6,878 bases of DNA from an uncultured Jannaschia sp. (GTDB taxonomy: Bacteria > Pseudomonadota > Alphaproteobacteria > Rhodobacterales > Rhodobacteraceae), in NCBI GenBank assembly GCA_937916365.1, contig CALFSY010000252.1, positions 1 through 6,878 of the forward strand. The letters are read 5' to 3'. Below are positions 1-6,337 of this stretch, in pieces. The first letter of the stretch is position 1; every line of letters starts with the position of its first letter. The notes beneath the pieces are model-generated. The model made no database searches. It saw only the letters and a program-made list of their open reading frames with translations, and was not told where the DNA came from. The position numbers and the translations under genes were made by a program.

Positions 1-1
1 C

Positions 2-2038
2 AGCCTGGCAACCCTGGCCACAATGAACGCCATCGGTTTGCCCATTCATCAGATGAGCGTGACAGGCATGATCGTGGCGCTGGGCCTTTTGGTGGATGCA
101 GGCATTGTGATGACCGATGAAATCGCGCGCCGATTGCGCGCCGGCACACCGCGTGGAGCTGCCGTGGGGGCCGCCGTGGGCCGATTAACGATGCCGTTGT
201 TCGCCTCAACCGCAACAACGGCGTTGAGCTTTATGCCCATGATCCTGTTGCCCGGTCCCGCGGGTGATTTTGTGGGATCCATCGCGTTGGCCGTGGTTAT
301 TATGTTGACTTGGTCGTTTATCGTGGCAATCACCATAACGCCCGCCATCGCCGGATGGATTTTGCCGAACACAGGGGCAGGATTTTTTGCCAATGGCCTA
401 TCGGGTGGACGATTGGGACGGGTGTTTGCCGCATCGCTACGTTGGTCAGGCCGCAATCCGATTCGATCGATTACCATTGCGTTGATTTTACCGGTTTTGG
501 GGTTTTCCGCCCTGCCACTTTTGACCGCGCAATTTTTCCCCGGCGTCGATCGGGATCAATTTCATATCGAGGTGGAATTGCCCCCTGGCACGGCGTTGGA
601 ACACACGCGCGCGGTCGTGGCGCGGTTGGATGCCGCATTGGGCGAGGAAACGGGGATCGAACAGGTAACCTGGACAATCGGCACATCGGCCCCGGCCTTT
701 TATTACAACATCACCAGCGGGCGCGATGCCGCCCCAGGGTACGCGCACGCCCTGATCCGCACATCCAGCCCGCAAATGACCGAGACGATTTTGCCGCGTC
801 TGCAGCGCGATTTACCCGCCCATGCGCCCGAGGCGCAGGTATTGGTGCGCGGTTTGGTGCAAGGCCCGCCAGTAAATGCACCGATTGAGCTGCGCATTGT
901 GGGGCCGGATATTGATGTGTTACGCGCCGAAGGCGCCGCCCTGCGCCGTTTGGTGACCACCCAAGATCCCGTAACGATGGCGCGGGCATCAATCACCGAA
1001 GGTGCACCAAAACTGTCTATCACGGTGGATGAGGCCGCCGCGCGTCGATTGGGTTTAACCCTGGCCGATGTAGCCCAGCAATTAGAAAGCGCGTTGGTGG
1101 GCATCACCGGTGGGTCGCTTATCGAAGGGGCAGAGGATTTACCCGTGCGGGTGCGTTTGGGCGATACCTTACGCGCCGATCCCGCAGCCATTCGCGACAT
1201 GCCTATTTTTCCCGCAGGGGCGAATGCCCGCGCCGCCGAAGGTGGAGTGCCCACCACACCGTTGTCTGCGATTGCTGAGGTCACTTTGATCCCCGGCGAA
1301 GGAACAATAACGCGCCGCAATGGCGAACGCGCAAACACGGTACAGGCCTTTTTATTGCGCGGCGTTTTGCCCGAACAAGGGTTGCGCGATGTGCAGGCGG
1401 CCATGGCATCACAAGGGTTTGCATTGCCCCCGGGATACCGGTTGGAAATCGGGGGGGATAACGATGCGCGCAATTCCACCCTGAACAATTTACTGGCGCC
1501 ATTGGGCCTCATTATAACGTTGTCGATTGCGGTTGTCGTGATGACGTTGCAGTCGTTCCGCCTGGCGGCGATTGCCTTGGTTGTCAGTGCGCTAGCGGCA
1601 GGATTGTCGATGCTGGCCCTGGCGATTTTTGATTATCCGTTTGGAATAACCGCAGTGATTGGGTTGATTGGCTCAATCGGGGTTAGCATCAATGCCGCGC
1701 TAATTATCATGACAGCCTTGCAAAACGATTCGGCCGCACGCGCCGGTGATCCTGTTGCGGCGGCCGATGTGGTTTTAACCTCTGCCCGGCATATTGTATC
1801 AACAACTATTACAACGGTTGGCGGGTTTTTGCCGTTGATTTTGGCAGGCGGTGGGTTTTGGCCGCCGTTTGCCATGGCAGTGGCGGGGGGGGTGTTGTTA
1901 TCAACAGTGGTTAGCTTTTATTTCACGCCGCCTGCGTTTCTGTTGATCTACGCGGGGCGGTGGCGCGATAACCCTGCGGCAAAGGTTGGGGATACCCGCG
2001 CCAAAAGGCCCGCCGCCGTTTTGCAAGCCGCCGAATAG
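2..2038 (+). CDS. RND-superfamily efflux permease, C-terminal part (5'-truncated by window edge)
   Basis: Inner-membrane proton-driven transporter of the AcrB/CusA type, which normally works with a periplasmic adaptor and an outer-membrane channel. The frame is open to the left edge: codons before the ATG at 23 read SLATLAT and continue the transmembrane segment leading into TM4, so the ATG is internal. About 678 residues are visible; by comparison with AcrB (about 1,050 aa) roughly 370-380 N-terminal residues are missing. Counting Met at base 23 as residue 1: TM4 carries GLLVDAGIV (Asp25); TM5-TM6 end in TPAIAGWIL; a second periplasmic domain begins near QFFPGVDRDQF and ends before the next membrane block at about residue 490; TM10 has IGVSINAALIIM; TM11-12 contain GGFLPLILAGG and FYFTPPAFLLIY. 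The Asp matching AcrB D407 is kept, D408 is Ala and K940 is Asn (residue 557). A short polar tail follows TM12. Substrate cannot be told from sequence. Family certain; HAE versus HME subgroup unsettled. Confidence 0.95.
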   Translation, partial: SLATLATMNAIGLPIHQMSVTGMIVALGLLVDAGIVMTDEIARRLRAGTPRGAAVGAAVGRLTMPLFASTATTALSFMPMILLPGPAGDFVGSIALAVVIMLTWSFIVAITITPAIAGWILPNTGAGFFANGLSGGRLGRVFAASLRWSGRNPIRSITIALILPVLGFSALPLLTAQFFPGVDRDQFHIEVELPPGTALEHTRAVVARLDAALGEETGIEQVTWTIGTSAPAFYYNITSGRDAAPGYAHALIRTSSPQMTETILPRLQRDLPAHAPEAQVLVRGLVQGPPVNAPIELRIVGPDIDVLRAEGAALRRLVTTQDPVTMARASITEGAPKLSITVDEAAARRLGLTLADVAQQLESALVGITGGSLIEGAEDLPVRVRLGDTLRADPAAIRDMPIFPAGANARAAEGGVPTTPLSAIAEVTLIPGEGTITRRNGERANTVQAFLLRGVLPEQGLRDVQAAMASQGFALPPGYRLEIGGDNDARNSTLNNLLAPLGLIITLSIAVVVMTLQSFRLAAIALVVSALAAGLSMLALAIFDYPFGITAVIGLIGSIGVSINAALIIMTALQNDSAARAGDPVAAADVVLTSARHIVSTTITTVGGFLPLILAGGGFWPPFAMAVAGGVLLSTVVSFYFTPPAFLLIYAGRWRDNPAAKVGDTRAKRPAAVLQAAE

Positions 2039-2085
2039 GGTTTAAGTAAGATTTCTAAAGACCCTGATCTGCGCGATGCGCTACA
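2039..2085. other. Convergent intergenic gap, RND gene / ubiB
   Basis: This 47-bp stretch separates the stop of the RND permease gene (TAG, 2036-2038) from the stop of ubiB on the opposite strand (2086-2088). Only a 4-bp stem is visible, GCGC-GAT-GCGC at 2071-2081, with no T-run next to it on either strand. I cannot support an intrinsic terminator here, so transcripts may end by Rho or run into the opposing gene. Confidence 0.5.
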
Positions 2086-3615
2086 CTACAAGAGACCTAT
2101 CACCCAAACGATCCCTGCCCCCACAAAGGCGCTTATCAACGCCAGGCTGATGCGCGCCGGCCATGGGGATTGTTGGGGTGGGGGCACGGATTTGGCCTGC
2201 GCTAATAACGCGGCTTCGGCCAATTCTGGCAAGCGGGGACCAAACCGCGACAATACCTGCGCCGTGCGCGCCAAATCCCTTGCCAATGCGCGGGGTCCTA
2301 CATTGCGGGTAATGTAATCTTCGACCACGGGGCGTGCGGTGCGCCATATATTTATGTTTGGGTCCAGCGACCGCGCCACACCTTCGGCCACCACCATGGT
2401 GCGTTGCAGCAGGATCAATTCCGTTCGAGTTTGCATACCAAAACGTTCGGTTACTTCAAACAGATGGGCCAACAATCGCGCCATTGATATGCGATTGGCG
2501 TTCATTCCAAAAATTGGTTCGCCCACTGCACGCAGGGCTTGGGCAAATTCGTCAATGTCGCGGTCGGCAGGCACATAGCCGGCCTCGAAATGCACCTCTG
2601 CCACCCGGCGATAATTTTTTCGGATAAATCCATAAAGGATTTCGGCGTAAACGCGGCGCGTATATTCATCAAGCCGCCCCATAATCCCGAAATCAAGCGC
2701 GACAATATCGCCATTTTCGGCCACCTTTAGGTTACCGTGGTGCATATCGGCATGAAAATATCCATCCCGCAGGGCATGCAGTAGAAACATCCGCAAAATC
2801 TGCGTGGCCAGTTTGCCTTTGTCGTGGCCGGCCGCATCAAGTGCATCAGTGTCAGACATCGCAATACCCTCGGCCCAGGCCAAAGTCATGATCCGGCGCG
2901 AAGATAGGCCCCATTCGACCTTAGGCACGGCAAACCCGTCATCGTCGGCCGTGGTGGCGAAAAATTCGCCGGCGGCGGATGCCTCGATCCGCAAATCTAA
3001 TTCGCGTAGAACGACCCCCTCAAAGTGCGCAATCACATCTTTGGGTCGCAGGCGGCGGGCGGCGGGCGATAGTGCCTCAATCACCCAAGCGATAAGGTAA
3101 AACGCATCAATATCTTTACGAAATGCGCGGTCTATCCCGGGGCGTAGGATTTTGACGGCAACGGATTTACCGGTTTCGCGCAGGCGGGCGCGATGGACCT
3201 GTGCGATTGAGGCGGCGGCCACGGCGTCGGAAAATTCGGTAAACAACGATTCAACCGGTTCACCCATCTCTGTTGCCACGGCGCGGCGGGCCTCGGCCGT
3301 GGGAAAGGGTGGCAATTTATCTTGTAACATTTGCATTTGTGTTGCCAGGTCATGGCCAACAACATCAGGGCGGGTGGACAAAATTTGCCCAAATTTCACA
3401 TACGCCGGGCCCAGCGCCATTAAGGCGCGGGGAACGGGCGGGACCGTGGGATCGCCCTGCAACCCTAGCCAAGCGAACGGCCATCCCAAAACACGTGCCG
3501 CAATGCGCACCGATGGCGGGGCCTGCATCGCCGCCAAAACGGCGGCCATGGCGCCCGTGCGTTCAAACGTTGCGCCTGTGCGCACCAGCCGCCAAATGTT
3601 GTGTGGGCCGCGCAC
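2086..3615 (-). CDS. ubiB: UbiB, ABC1/Coq8/ADCK-family kinase-like ubiquinone biosynthesis protein
   Basis: Membrane-anchored atypical kinase-like protein needed for ubiquinone biosynthesis; the family has ATPase activity and is thought to support the Ubi enzyme complex. With the GTG start at 3615 it is 509 aa, a usual family length. Motifs: KFGQ signature at residues 74-77 (the KxGQ motif), Ala-rich nucleotide loop near 133-140, VAVK lysine 155, ELD at 205-207, HAD catalytic-loop motif at 288-290 with Asn295, and DFG at 308-310. A C-terminal hydrophobic helix fills the last 20-odd residues and should anchor it in the inner membrane. The reading frame extends to an ATG at 3699, but that would lie 83 bases inside ubiE. 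The N-terminus RGPHNIWRLVRTGATFERTG is the familiar beginning of related proteins, so GTG is preferred. It starts one base after the ubiE stop, implying translational coupling. The catalytic loop reads HADMHHGN where the general family form is HADPHPGN. Confidence 0.95.
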   Translation of the reverse strand: MRGPHNIWRLVRTGATFERTGAMAAVLAAMQAPPSVRIAARVLGWPFAWLGLQGDPTVPPVPRALMALGPAYVKFGQILSTRPDVVGHDLATQMQMLQDKLPPFPTAEARRAVATEMGEPVESLFTEFSDAVAAASIAQVHRARLRETGKSVAVKILRPGIDRAFRKDIDAFYLIAWVIEALSPAARRLRPKDVIAHFEGVVLRELDLRIEASAAGEFFATTADDDGFAVPKVEWGLSSRRIMTLAWAEGIAMSDTDALDAAGHDKGKLATQILRMFLLHALRDGYFHADMHHGNLKVAENGDIVALDFGIMGRLDEYTRRVYAEILYGFIRKNYRRVAEVHFEAGYVPADRDIDEFAQALRAVGEPIFGMNANRISMARLLAHLFEVTERFGMQTRTELILLQRTMVVAEGVARSLDPNINIWRTARPVVEDYITRNVGPRALARDLARTAQVLSRFGPRLPELAEAALLAQAKSVPPPQQSPWPARISLALISAFVGAGIVWVIGLL

Positions 3616-3616
3616 G

Positions 3617-4381
3617 TTAGATTTTCCATCCTGAATGCAACGCTGCAATACCGAAACTAAGGTTGCGATAACGCACCTGCGCAAACCCTGCTGTGGCAAT
3701 CATGGCTGCGAAATTATCCTGATCGGGGAATTGTCGGATCGAATCGACAAGGTATTGATAACTATCTTGATCGCTTGCAATTATACGCCCCATGCGCGGG
3801 ATGACGTGAAAGGAATAAAGATCGTAGAAATGTTGCAACATCTGTTGCGGCAGATGGCTGAACTCTAACACCATCAACCGCCCTCCGGGTTTAAGGACAC
3901 GAAATGCCTCACGCAGGGCCGTGTCAATTCGGGTAACATTTCGCATTCCAAAGCCGATTGTATAAACATCGAATGTATTATTGGCGAATGGTAGGGCCAT
4001 TGCATCACCTACGCACCAACTCAATCGTTCGGTCGTTTGTGCGGCCAATGCCCGTTTCCGCCCCTCAACCAACATCGGTTCGGTTAGGTCCAGCACGGTG
4101 ACCTGTGCGGTTGGTGCGCGGTGCAAAAACCGAAATGCAATATCCCCCGTGCCCCCGGCAACATCTAACATGGTCTGCCCATTACGCGGGGCCAACCAAT
4201 CCATCATTGCGTCTTTCCATAGGCGATGGATACCAAAACTCATCACATCGTTCATAATGTCATAACGTTTTGCCACGCTTGCAAAAACACCGTGGACCAG
4301 GCCCGCCTTTTCCCATTCGTCGACAACGCGCGCGCCAAAATGCGTTGTGCTATTTTCCGTGTTATTGTGGCCCTCGGTCAT
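3617..4381 (-). CDS. ubiE: UbiE, SAM-dependent demethylubiquinone/demethylmenaquinone C-methyltransferase
   Basis: Class I SAM methyltransferase that C-methylates the 2-polyprenyl-6-methoxy-1,4-benzoquinol intermediate of ubiquinone synthesis (and demethylmenaquinol where menaquinone is made). With ATG at 4381 it is 254 aa. The first family signature YDIMNDVMSFGIHRLW is at residues 40-55, the SAM-binding loop DVAGGTGD at 73-80, an acidic residue ending strand 2 at Asp98, GDAMALPF at 125-132, and the second family signature RVLKPGGRLMVLEFS at 161-175. The C-terminus reads SFGIAALHSGWKI, the usual family end. In-frame ATGs also exist at 4432 and 4399. I chose 4381 because AAGGGG lies six bases upstream, homologues begin close to this point, and the best promoter would place the transcript start near 4400. 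First gene of a two-gene operon with ubiB and divergent from mutM. Confidence 0.95.
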   Translation of the reverse strand: MTEGHNNTENSTTHFGARVVDEWEKAGLVHGVFASVAKRYDIMNDVMSFGIHRLWKDAMMDWLAPRNGQTMLDVAGGTGDIAFRFLHRAPTAQVTVLDLTEPMLVEGRKRALAAQTTERLSWCVGDAMALPFANNTFDVYTIGFGMRNVTRIDTALREAFRVLKPGGRLMVLEFSHLPQQMLQHFYDLYSFHVIPRMGRIIASDQDSYQYLVDSIRQFPDQDNFAAMIATAGFAQVRYRNLSFGIAALHSGWKI

Positions 4382-4385
4382 GGTG

Positions 4386-4391
4386 TGCCCC
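4386..4391 (-). promoter_or_regulatory. Ribosome binding site of ubiE
   Basis: On the minus strand the sequence AAGGGGCACACC runs directly into the ATG at 4381, placing a purine-rich Shine-Dalgarno core six bases before the start. For the alternative ATG at 4399 the G-run lies only about two bases upstream, which is too close. This site therefore decides the start in favour of the 254-residue protein. Confidence 0.6.
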
Positions 4392-4406
4392 TTTTGCATT
4401 CCCCCC

Positions 4407-4434
4407 TTTATAGACCGCCTATGGAATGGCACAA
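4407..4434 (-). promoter_or_regulatory. Candidate sigma-70 promoter for ubiE-ubiB
   Basis: Read on the minus strand, TTGTGC (4434-4429) is followed after 16 bases by TATAAA (4412-4407). The -10 matches consensus at five of six positions; the -35 keeps the TTG that matters most in alphaproteobacteria. Transcription would begin near 4400 and give a leader of about 19 nt containing the ubiE Shine-Dalgarno. It lies in the 83-bp divergent region shared with mutM. I could not find an equally good plus-strand promoter for mutM there. This is inference from sequence alone. Confidence 0.45.
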
Positions 4435-4450
4435 TGCGACGGTTAGATCG

Positions 4451-4456
4451 AAAGGA
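4451..4456 (+). promoter_or_regulatory. Ribosome binding site supporting the TTG start of mutM
   Basis: AAAGGA sits eight bases before the TTG codon at 4465. The spacing is normal, and no ATG or GTG lies near enough to produce a protein beginning Met-Pro-Glu. The site therefore supports TTG initiation of mutM. Confidence 0.6.
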
Positions 4457-4464
4457 ATCACATT

Positions 4465-5340
4465 TTGCCTGAATTGCCAGAGGTGGAAACCATACGCCGT
4501 GGTCTTTATCCGATTCTTGTGGGCGCGCGTATTACAAAGGCACAGGTTAATCGCCCCGATCTACGTTGGCCCTTGCCAAAGGATATGGCCATGCGATTGA
4601 CCGGTGCCTGGGTCACACAGTTATGGCGGCGGTCAAAATATCTGTTGGCCGATCTGGATACGGGCGAAACGCTTTTGGTCCATCTTGGTATGTCAGGGCG
4701 CATGGTGGTTTCTGCCCCCGATGTCGGGCTAAAGGGCGATGATATTGTTGGCACGTTTCATTATCACCATCCGGCCCCGGCCAAACATGATCATGTGGTA
4801 ATTTATACCGACGCAGGCGCGCGCGTCACATTCAATGATGCCCGCCGTTTTGGCGCGATGGATATGATCGTAACCGAACAGGTGAATGACCATTGGCTAT
4901 TGTCGGGGATGGGGCCTGAGCCTTTAAGCAATGCATTTAACGCCGCCTATTTGGCCACCCGTTTCAAAAACCGCCGCACGCCCGTTAAATCGGCGCTGCT
5001 GGATCAAAACATCGTTGCGGGTTTGGGCAATATCTATGTTTGCGAATCCTTGCATCGCGCGGGTATTTCGCCGCTGCGTCCTGCTGGGAAAATTGTAGGC
5101 GATGATCTTGACCGCCTGGTGCCTGCGATCCGCGATGTTTTAACCGATGCGATTGCCGCGGGCGGATCGTCGCTTAATGATTATCGGCAGGTTGATGGCG
5201 AATTGGGGTATTTTCAACATACGTTTCGTGCCTATGGCCGCGCGGGCGCGGAATGCCCCACACCAAACTGTGGTGGCACGATCCAACGTATGGTGCAATC
5301 GGGCAGATCCAGTTTTTATTGCCCGCTTTGCCAAAGATAG
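4465..5340 (+). CDS. mutM: MutM/Fpg, formamidopyrimidine-DNA glycosylase (8-oxoguanine repair, AP lyase)
   Basis: Bifunctional base-excision repair enzyme that removes 8-oxoguanine and formamidopyrimidines and nicks the abasic site by beta/delta-elimination. 291 aa. It begins Met-Pro-Glu-Leu-Pro-Glu-Val-Glu-Thr: Pro2 becomes the N-terminal nucleophile after Met removal and Glu3 is the general acid. The conserved DNA-contacting lysine is Lys58 (RRSKYLL). LGMSGRM (74-80) carries the intercalating Met and FNDARRFG the intercalating Arg-Phe pair. The helix-two-turn-helix region holds LLDQNIVAGLGNIY. A zinc finger closes the protein, C-x4-C-x16-C-x2-C, with the DNA-binding Arg in QSGRSSFYC. The first cysteine pair is spaced by four residues (CPTPNC) rather than the common two, a form I associate with Rhodobacterales. 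Initiation at TTG is required, because only this codon gives the catalytic N-terminal proline. Divergent from ubiE, 61 bp before the hydratase gene. Confidence 0.95.
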   Translation: MPELPEVETIRRGLYPILVGARITKAQVNRPDLRWPLPKDMAMRLTGAWVTQLWRRSKYLLADLDTGETLLVHLGMSGRMVVSAPDVGLKGDDIVGTFHYHHPAPAKHDHVVIYTDAGARVTFNDARRFGAMDMIVTEQVNDHWLLSGMGPEPLSNAFNAAYLATRFKNRRTPVKSALLDQNIVAGLGNIYVCESLHRAGISPLRPAGKIVGDDLDRLVPAIRDVLTDAIAAGGSSLNDYRQVDGELGYFQHTFRAYGRAGAECPTPNCGGTIQRMVQSGRSSFYCPLCQR

Positions 5341-5341
5341 G

Positions 5342-5369
5342 TTGAACCAACGGCGCAGGGTGATAGAGT
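5342..5369 (+). promoter_or_regulatory. Candidate sigma-70 promoter for the enoyl-CoA hydratase gene
   Basis: TTGAAC at 5342-5347 is followed after 16 bases by TAGAGT at 5364-5369. The -10 is preceded by TGA, giving an extended -10 form. Transcription would start near 5376, about 26 nt ahead of the ATG at 5402. The -35 begins one base after the mutM stop, so the hydratase gene could be transcribed alone as well as by read-through. Each box matches four of six consensus positions, so this is a modest candidate. Confidence 0.4.
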
Positions 5370-5401
5370 CAATACCTCAATAATAGCCTAAGGTTTTGCC
5401 A

Positions 5402-6178
5402 ATGGCCTATGAAACCTTGATCGTCGATGTTGACGATCACATCGCGCTGATCAAACTAAATCGCCCCGATGCAATGAATGCGTTAAACGCGCATCTTTTG
5501 TCGGAATTGTCCAATGCGCTGGGTGCCGCGGAACAAAATGCCAAGGTGCGATGCATCGTTATAACCGGATCAGACAAGGTATTTTCCGCCGGGGCGGATA
5601 TTGCGCACATGAAAGACAAAAGTTTTGCAGATGTATTTAGCACCGATTTGTTCGGGCGCGATGTTGACGCGCTTTTGTCCTGCCGCAAACCCATTATTGC
5701 GGCGGTTGCCGGCCATGCATTGGGCGGGGGGTGCGAATTGGCCATGATGTGCGACTTTATTATCGCCGCCGATACCGCAAAATTTAGTCAACCCGAAATC
5801 AACCTTGGTATCATCGCAGGGATCGGCGGAACCCAACGTTTGACACGTGCCGTGGGCAAATCAAAATCCATGGACATGCACCTAACCGGTCGCCCCATGA
5901 CAGCGGAAGAGGCCGAACGCGCCGGTCTTGTTTCGCGCGTGGTGCCCGCCAAAAAATTGATGGAAGAGGCAATGGCAGCCGCTGCCAAAATCGCGGAAAA
6001 ATCCACCATCACGATGATGGCCGTGAAAGAGGCAGTCAATCGCAGCGCCGAAACAACCCTGCGCGAAGGTATGTTGTTTGAACGGCGCCTTTTTCACGCG
6101 CTTTTCGCCACCGAAGATCAGACCGAAGGCATGGCAGCCTTTTTAGAAAAACGTGACCCCCAATTTCGTGATAAATAG
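5402..6178 (+). CDS. Enoyl-CoA hydratase (crotonase family, short-chain, mitochondrial-ECHS1-like)
   Basis: Crotonase-superfamily enzyme that should hydrate trans-2-enoyl-CoA to (S)-3-hydroxyacyl-CoA in beta-oxidation or a related acyl-CoA pathway. 258 aa from ATG 5402. The oxyanion hole is formed by the segment AGADI (63-67) and Gly109 in ALGGGCELAMMCD. Both catalytic glutamates of true hydratases are present, Glu112 in GGGCEL and Glu132 in QPEINLGI. GGTQRLTRAVGKS follows, then LTGRPMTAEEAERAGLVSRVVP and an amphipathic C-terminal helix region ending EGMAAFLEKRDPQF. The central region closely resembles rat/human mitochondrial enoyl-CoA hydratase. The frame also opens at TTG 5396, but AAGG at 5390-5393 is eight bases from ATG 5402 and only two from the TTG. 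The exact chain-length specificity, and hence a symbol such as fadB1, echA or paaF, cannot be settled from sequence. Confidence 0.93.
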   Translation: MAYETLIVDVDDHIALIKLNRPDAMNALNAHLLSELSNALGAAEQNAKVRCIVITGSDKVFSAGADIAHMKDKSFADVFSTDLFGRDVDALLSCRKPIIAAVAGHALGGGCELAMMCDFIIAADTAKFSQPEINLGIIAGIGGTQRLTRAVGKSKSMDMHLTGRPMTAEEAERAGLVSRVVPAKKLMEEAMAAAAKIAEKSTITMMAVKEAVNRSAETTLREGMLFERRLFHALFATEDQTEGMAAFLEKRDPQFRDK

Positions 6179-6186
6179 TCAACGTT

Positions 6187-6204
6187 AAAAGGGGCTTTTT
6201 TTTT
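6187..6204 (+). terminator. Weak candidate intrinsic terminator after the enoyl-CoA hydratase gene
   Basis: Nine bases after the TAG stop there is a short hairpin, AAAAG-GGG-CTTTT (6187-6199), whose right arm runs into a tract of nine T residues (6196-6204). The T-tract and position suit an intrinsic terminator, but the stem has only five pairs, four of them A-T, so it would be unstable by itself. Confidence 0.33.
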
Positions 6205-6284
6205 GCTGCAAAACCATTTATCAACCCCCTAAATGCGCGTGAGGCCCGCCCAGGCCAGAGTGTCGGTCAACCGATCCGAATGTC

Positions 6285-6321
6285 GTGGAATCACGTGTTA
6301 AATACTGTAATTCTGATCCAC
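6285..6321 (+). repeat. Imperfect inverted repeat just ahead of the rpsT ribosome binding site
   Basis: GTGGAATCA at 6285-6293 pairs with TGATCCAC at 6314-6321 if one A is bulged, giving eight pairs around a 20-base A/T-rich loop. The right arm ends two bases before the AAAGGGA Shine-Dalgarno of rpsT. The loop holds the -10-like hexamer TGTAAT (6306-6311), although no good -35 lies at the right distance. It may be a leader hairpin, an operator flanking the promoter, or chance. Confidence 0.35.
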
Positions 6322-6337
6322 GAAAGGGACCCATCCC

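Noticed and set aside
310..888. 192-codon plus-strand frame overlapping the RND gene
   Set aside because: Its Arg/Gly/His-rich translation has no family features, while the overlapping frame encodes an unambiguous RND permease.
703..1512. 269-codon open frame on the minus strand inside the RND gene
   Set aside because: It lies wholly opposite a clear coding sequence, its translation is Arg/Ser/Ala/Pro-rich without a recognisable fold, and it fits the shadow frames expected from GC-biased codons.
2071..2081. GCGC-GAT-GCGC as a terminator between the RND gene and ubiB
   Set aside because: Four base pairs with no flanking T-tract on either strand do not make a credible intrinsic terminator.
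3152..3634. 160-codon plus-strand frame opposite ubiB
   Set aside because: It is antisense to a confidently identified gene, of low complexity and without family motifs.
3616..3699. 28-residue N-terminal extension of UbiB
   Set aside because: It overlaps the ubiE 3' end in another frame and lies before the family-typical N-terminus; the GTG at 3615 explains the gene better.
4382..4432. 17-residue N-terminal extension of UbiE (ATG at 4432)
   Set aside because: The ATG at 4432 falls in the candidate -35 box, and the ATG at 4381 has the properly spaced Shine-Dalgarno and the family-like N-terminus.
6201..6230. Further pairing after the T-tract (TTTTG-CTG-CAAAA, and GGGG with CCCC)
   Set aside because: The stems are short or the loops long, and no T-run follows; not distinguishable from chance.
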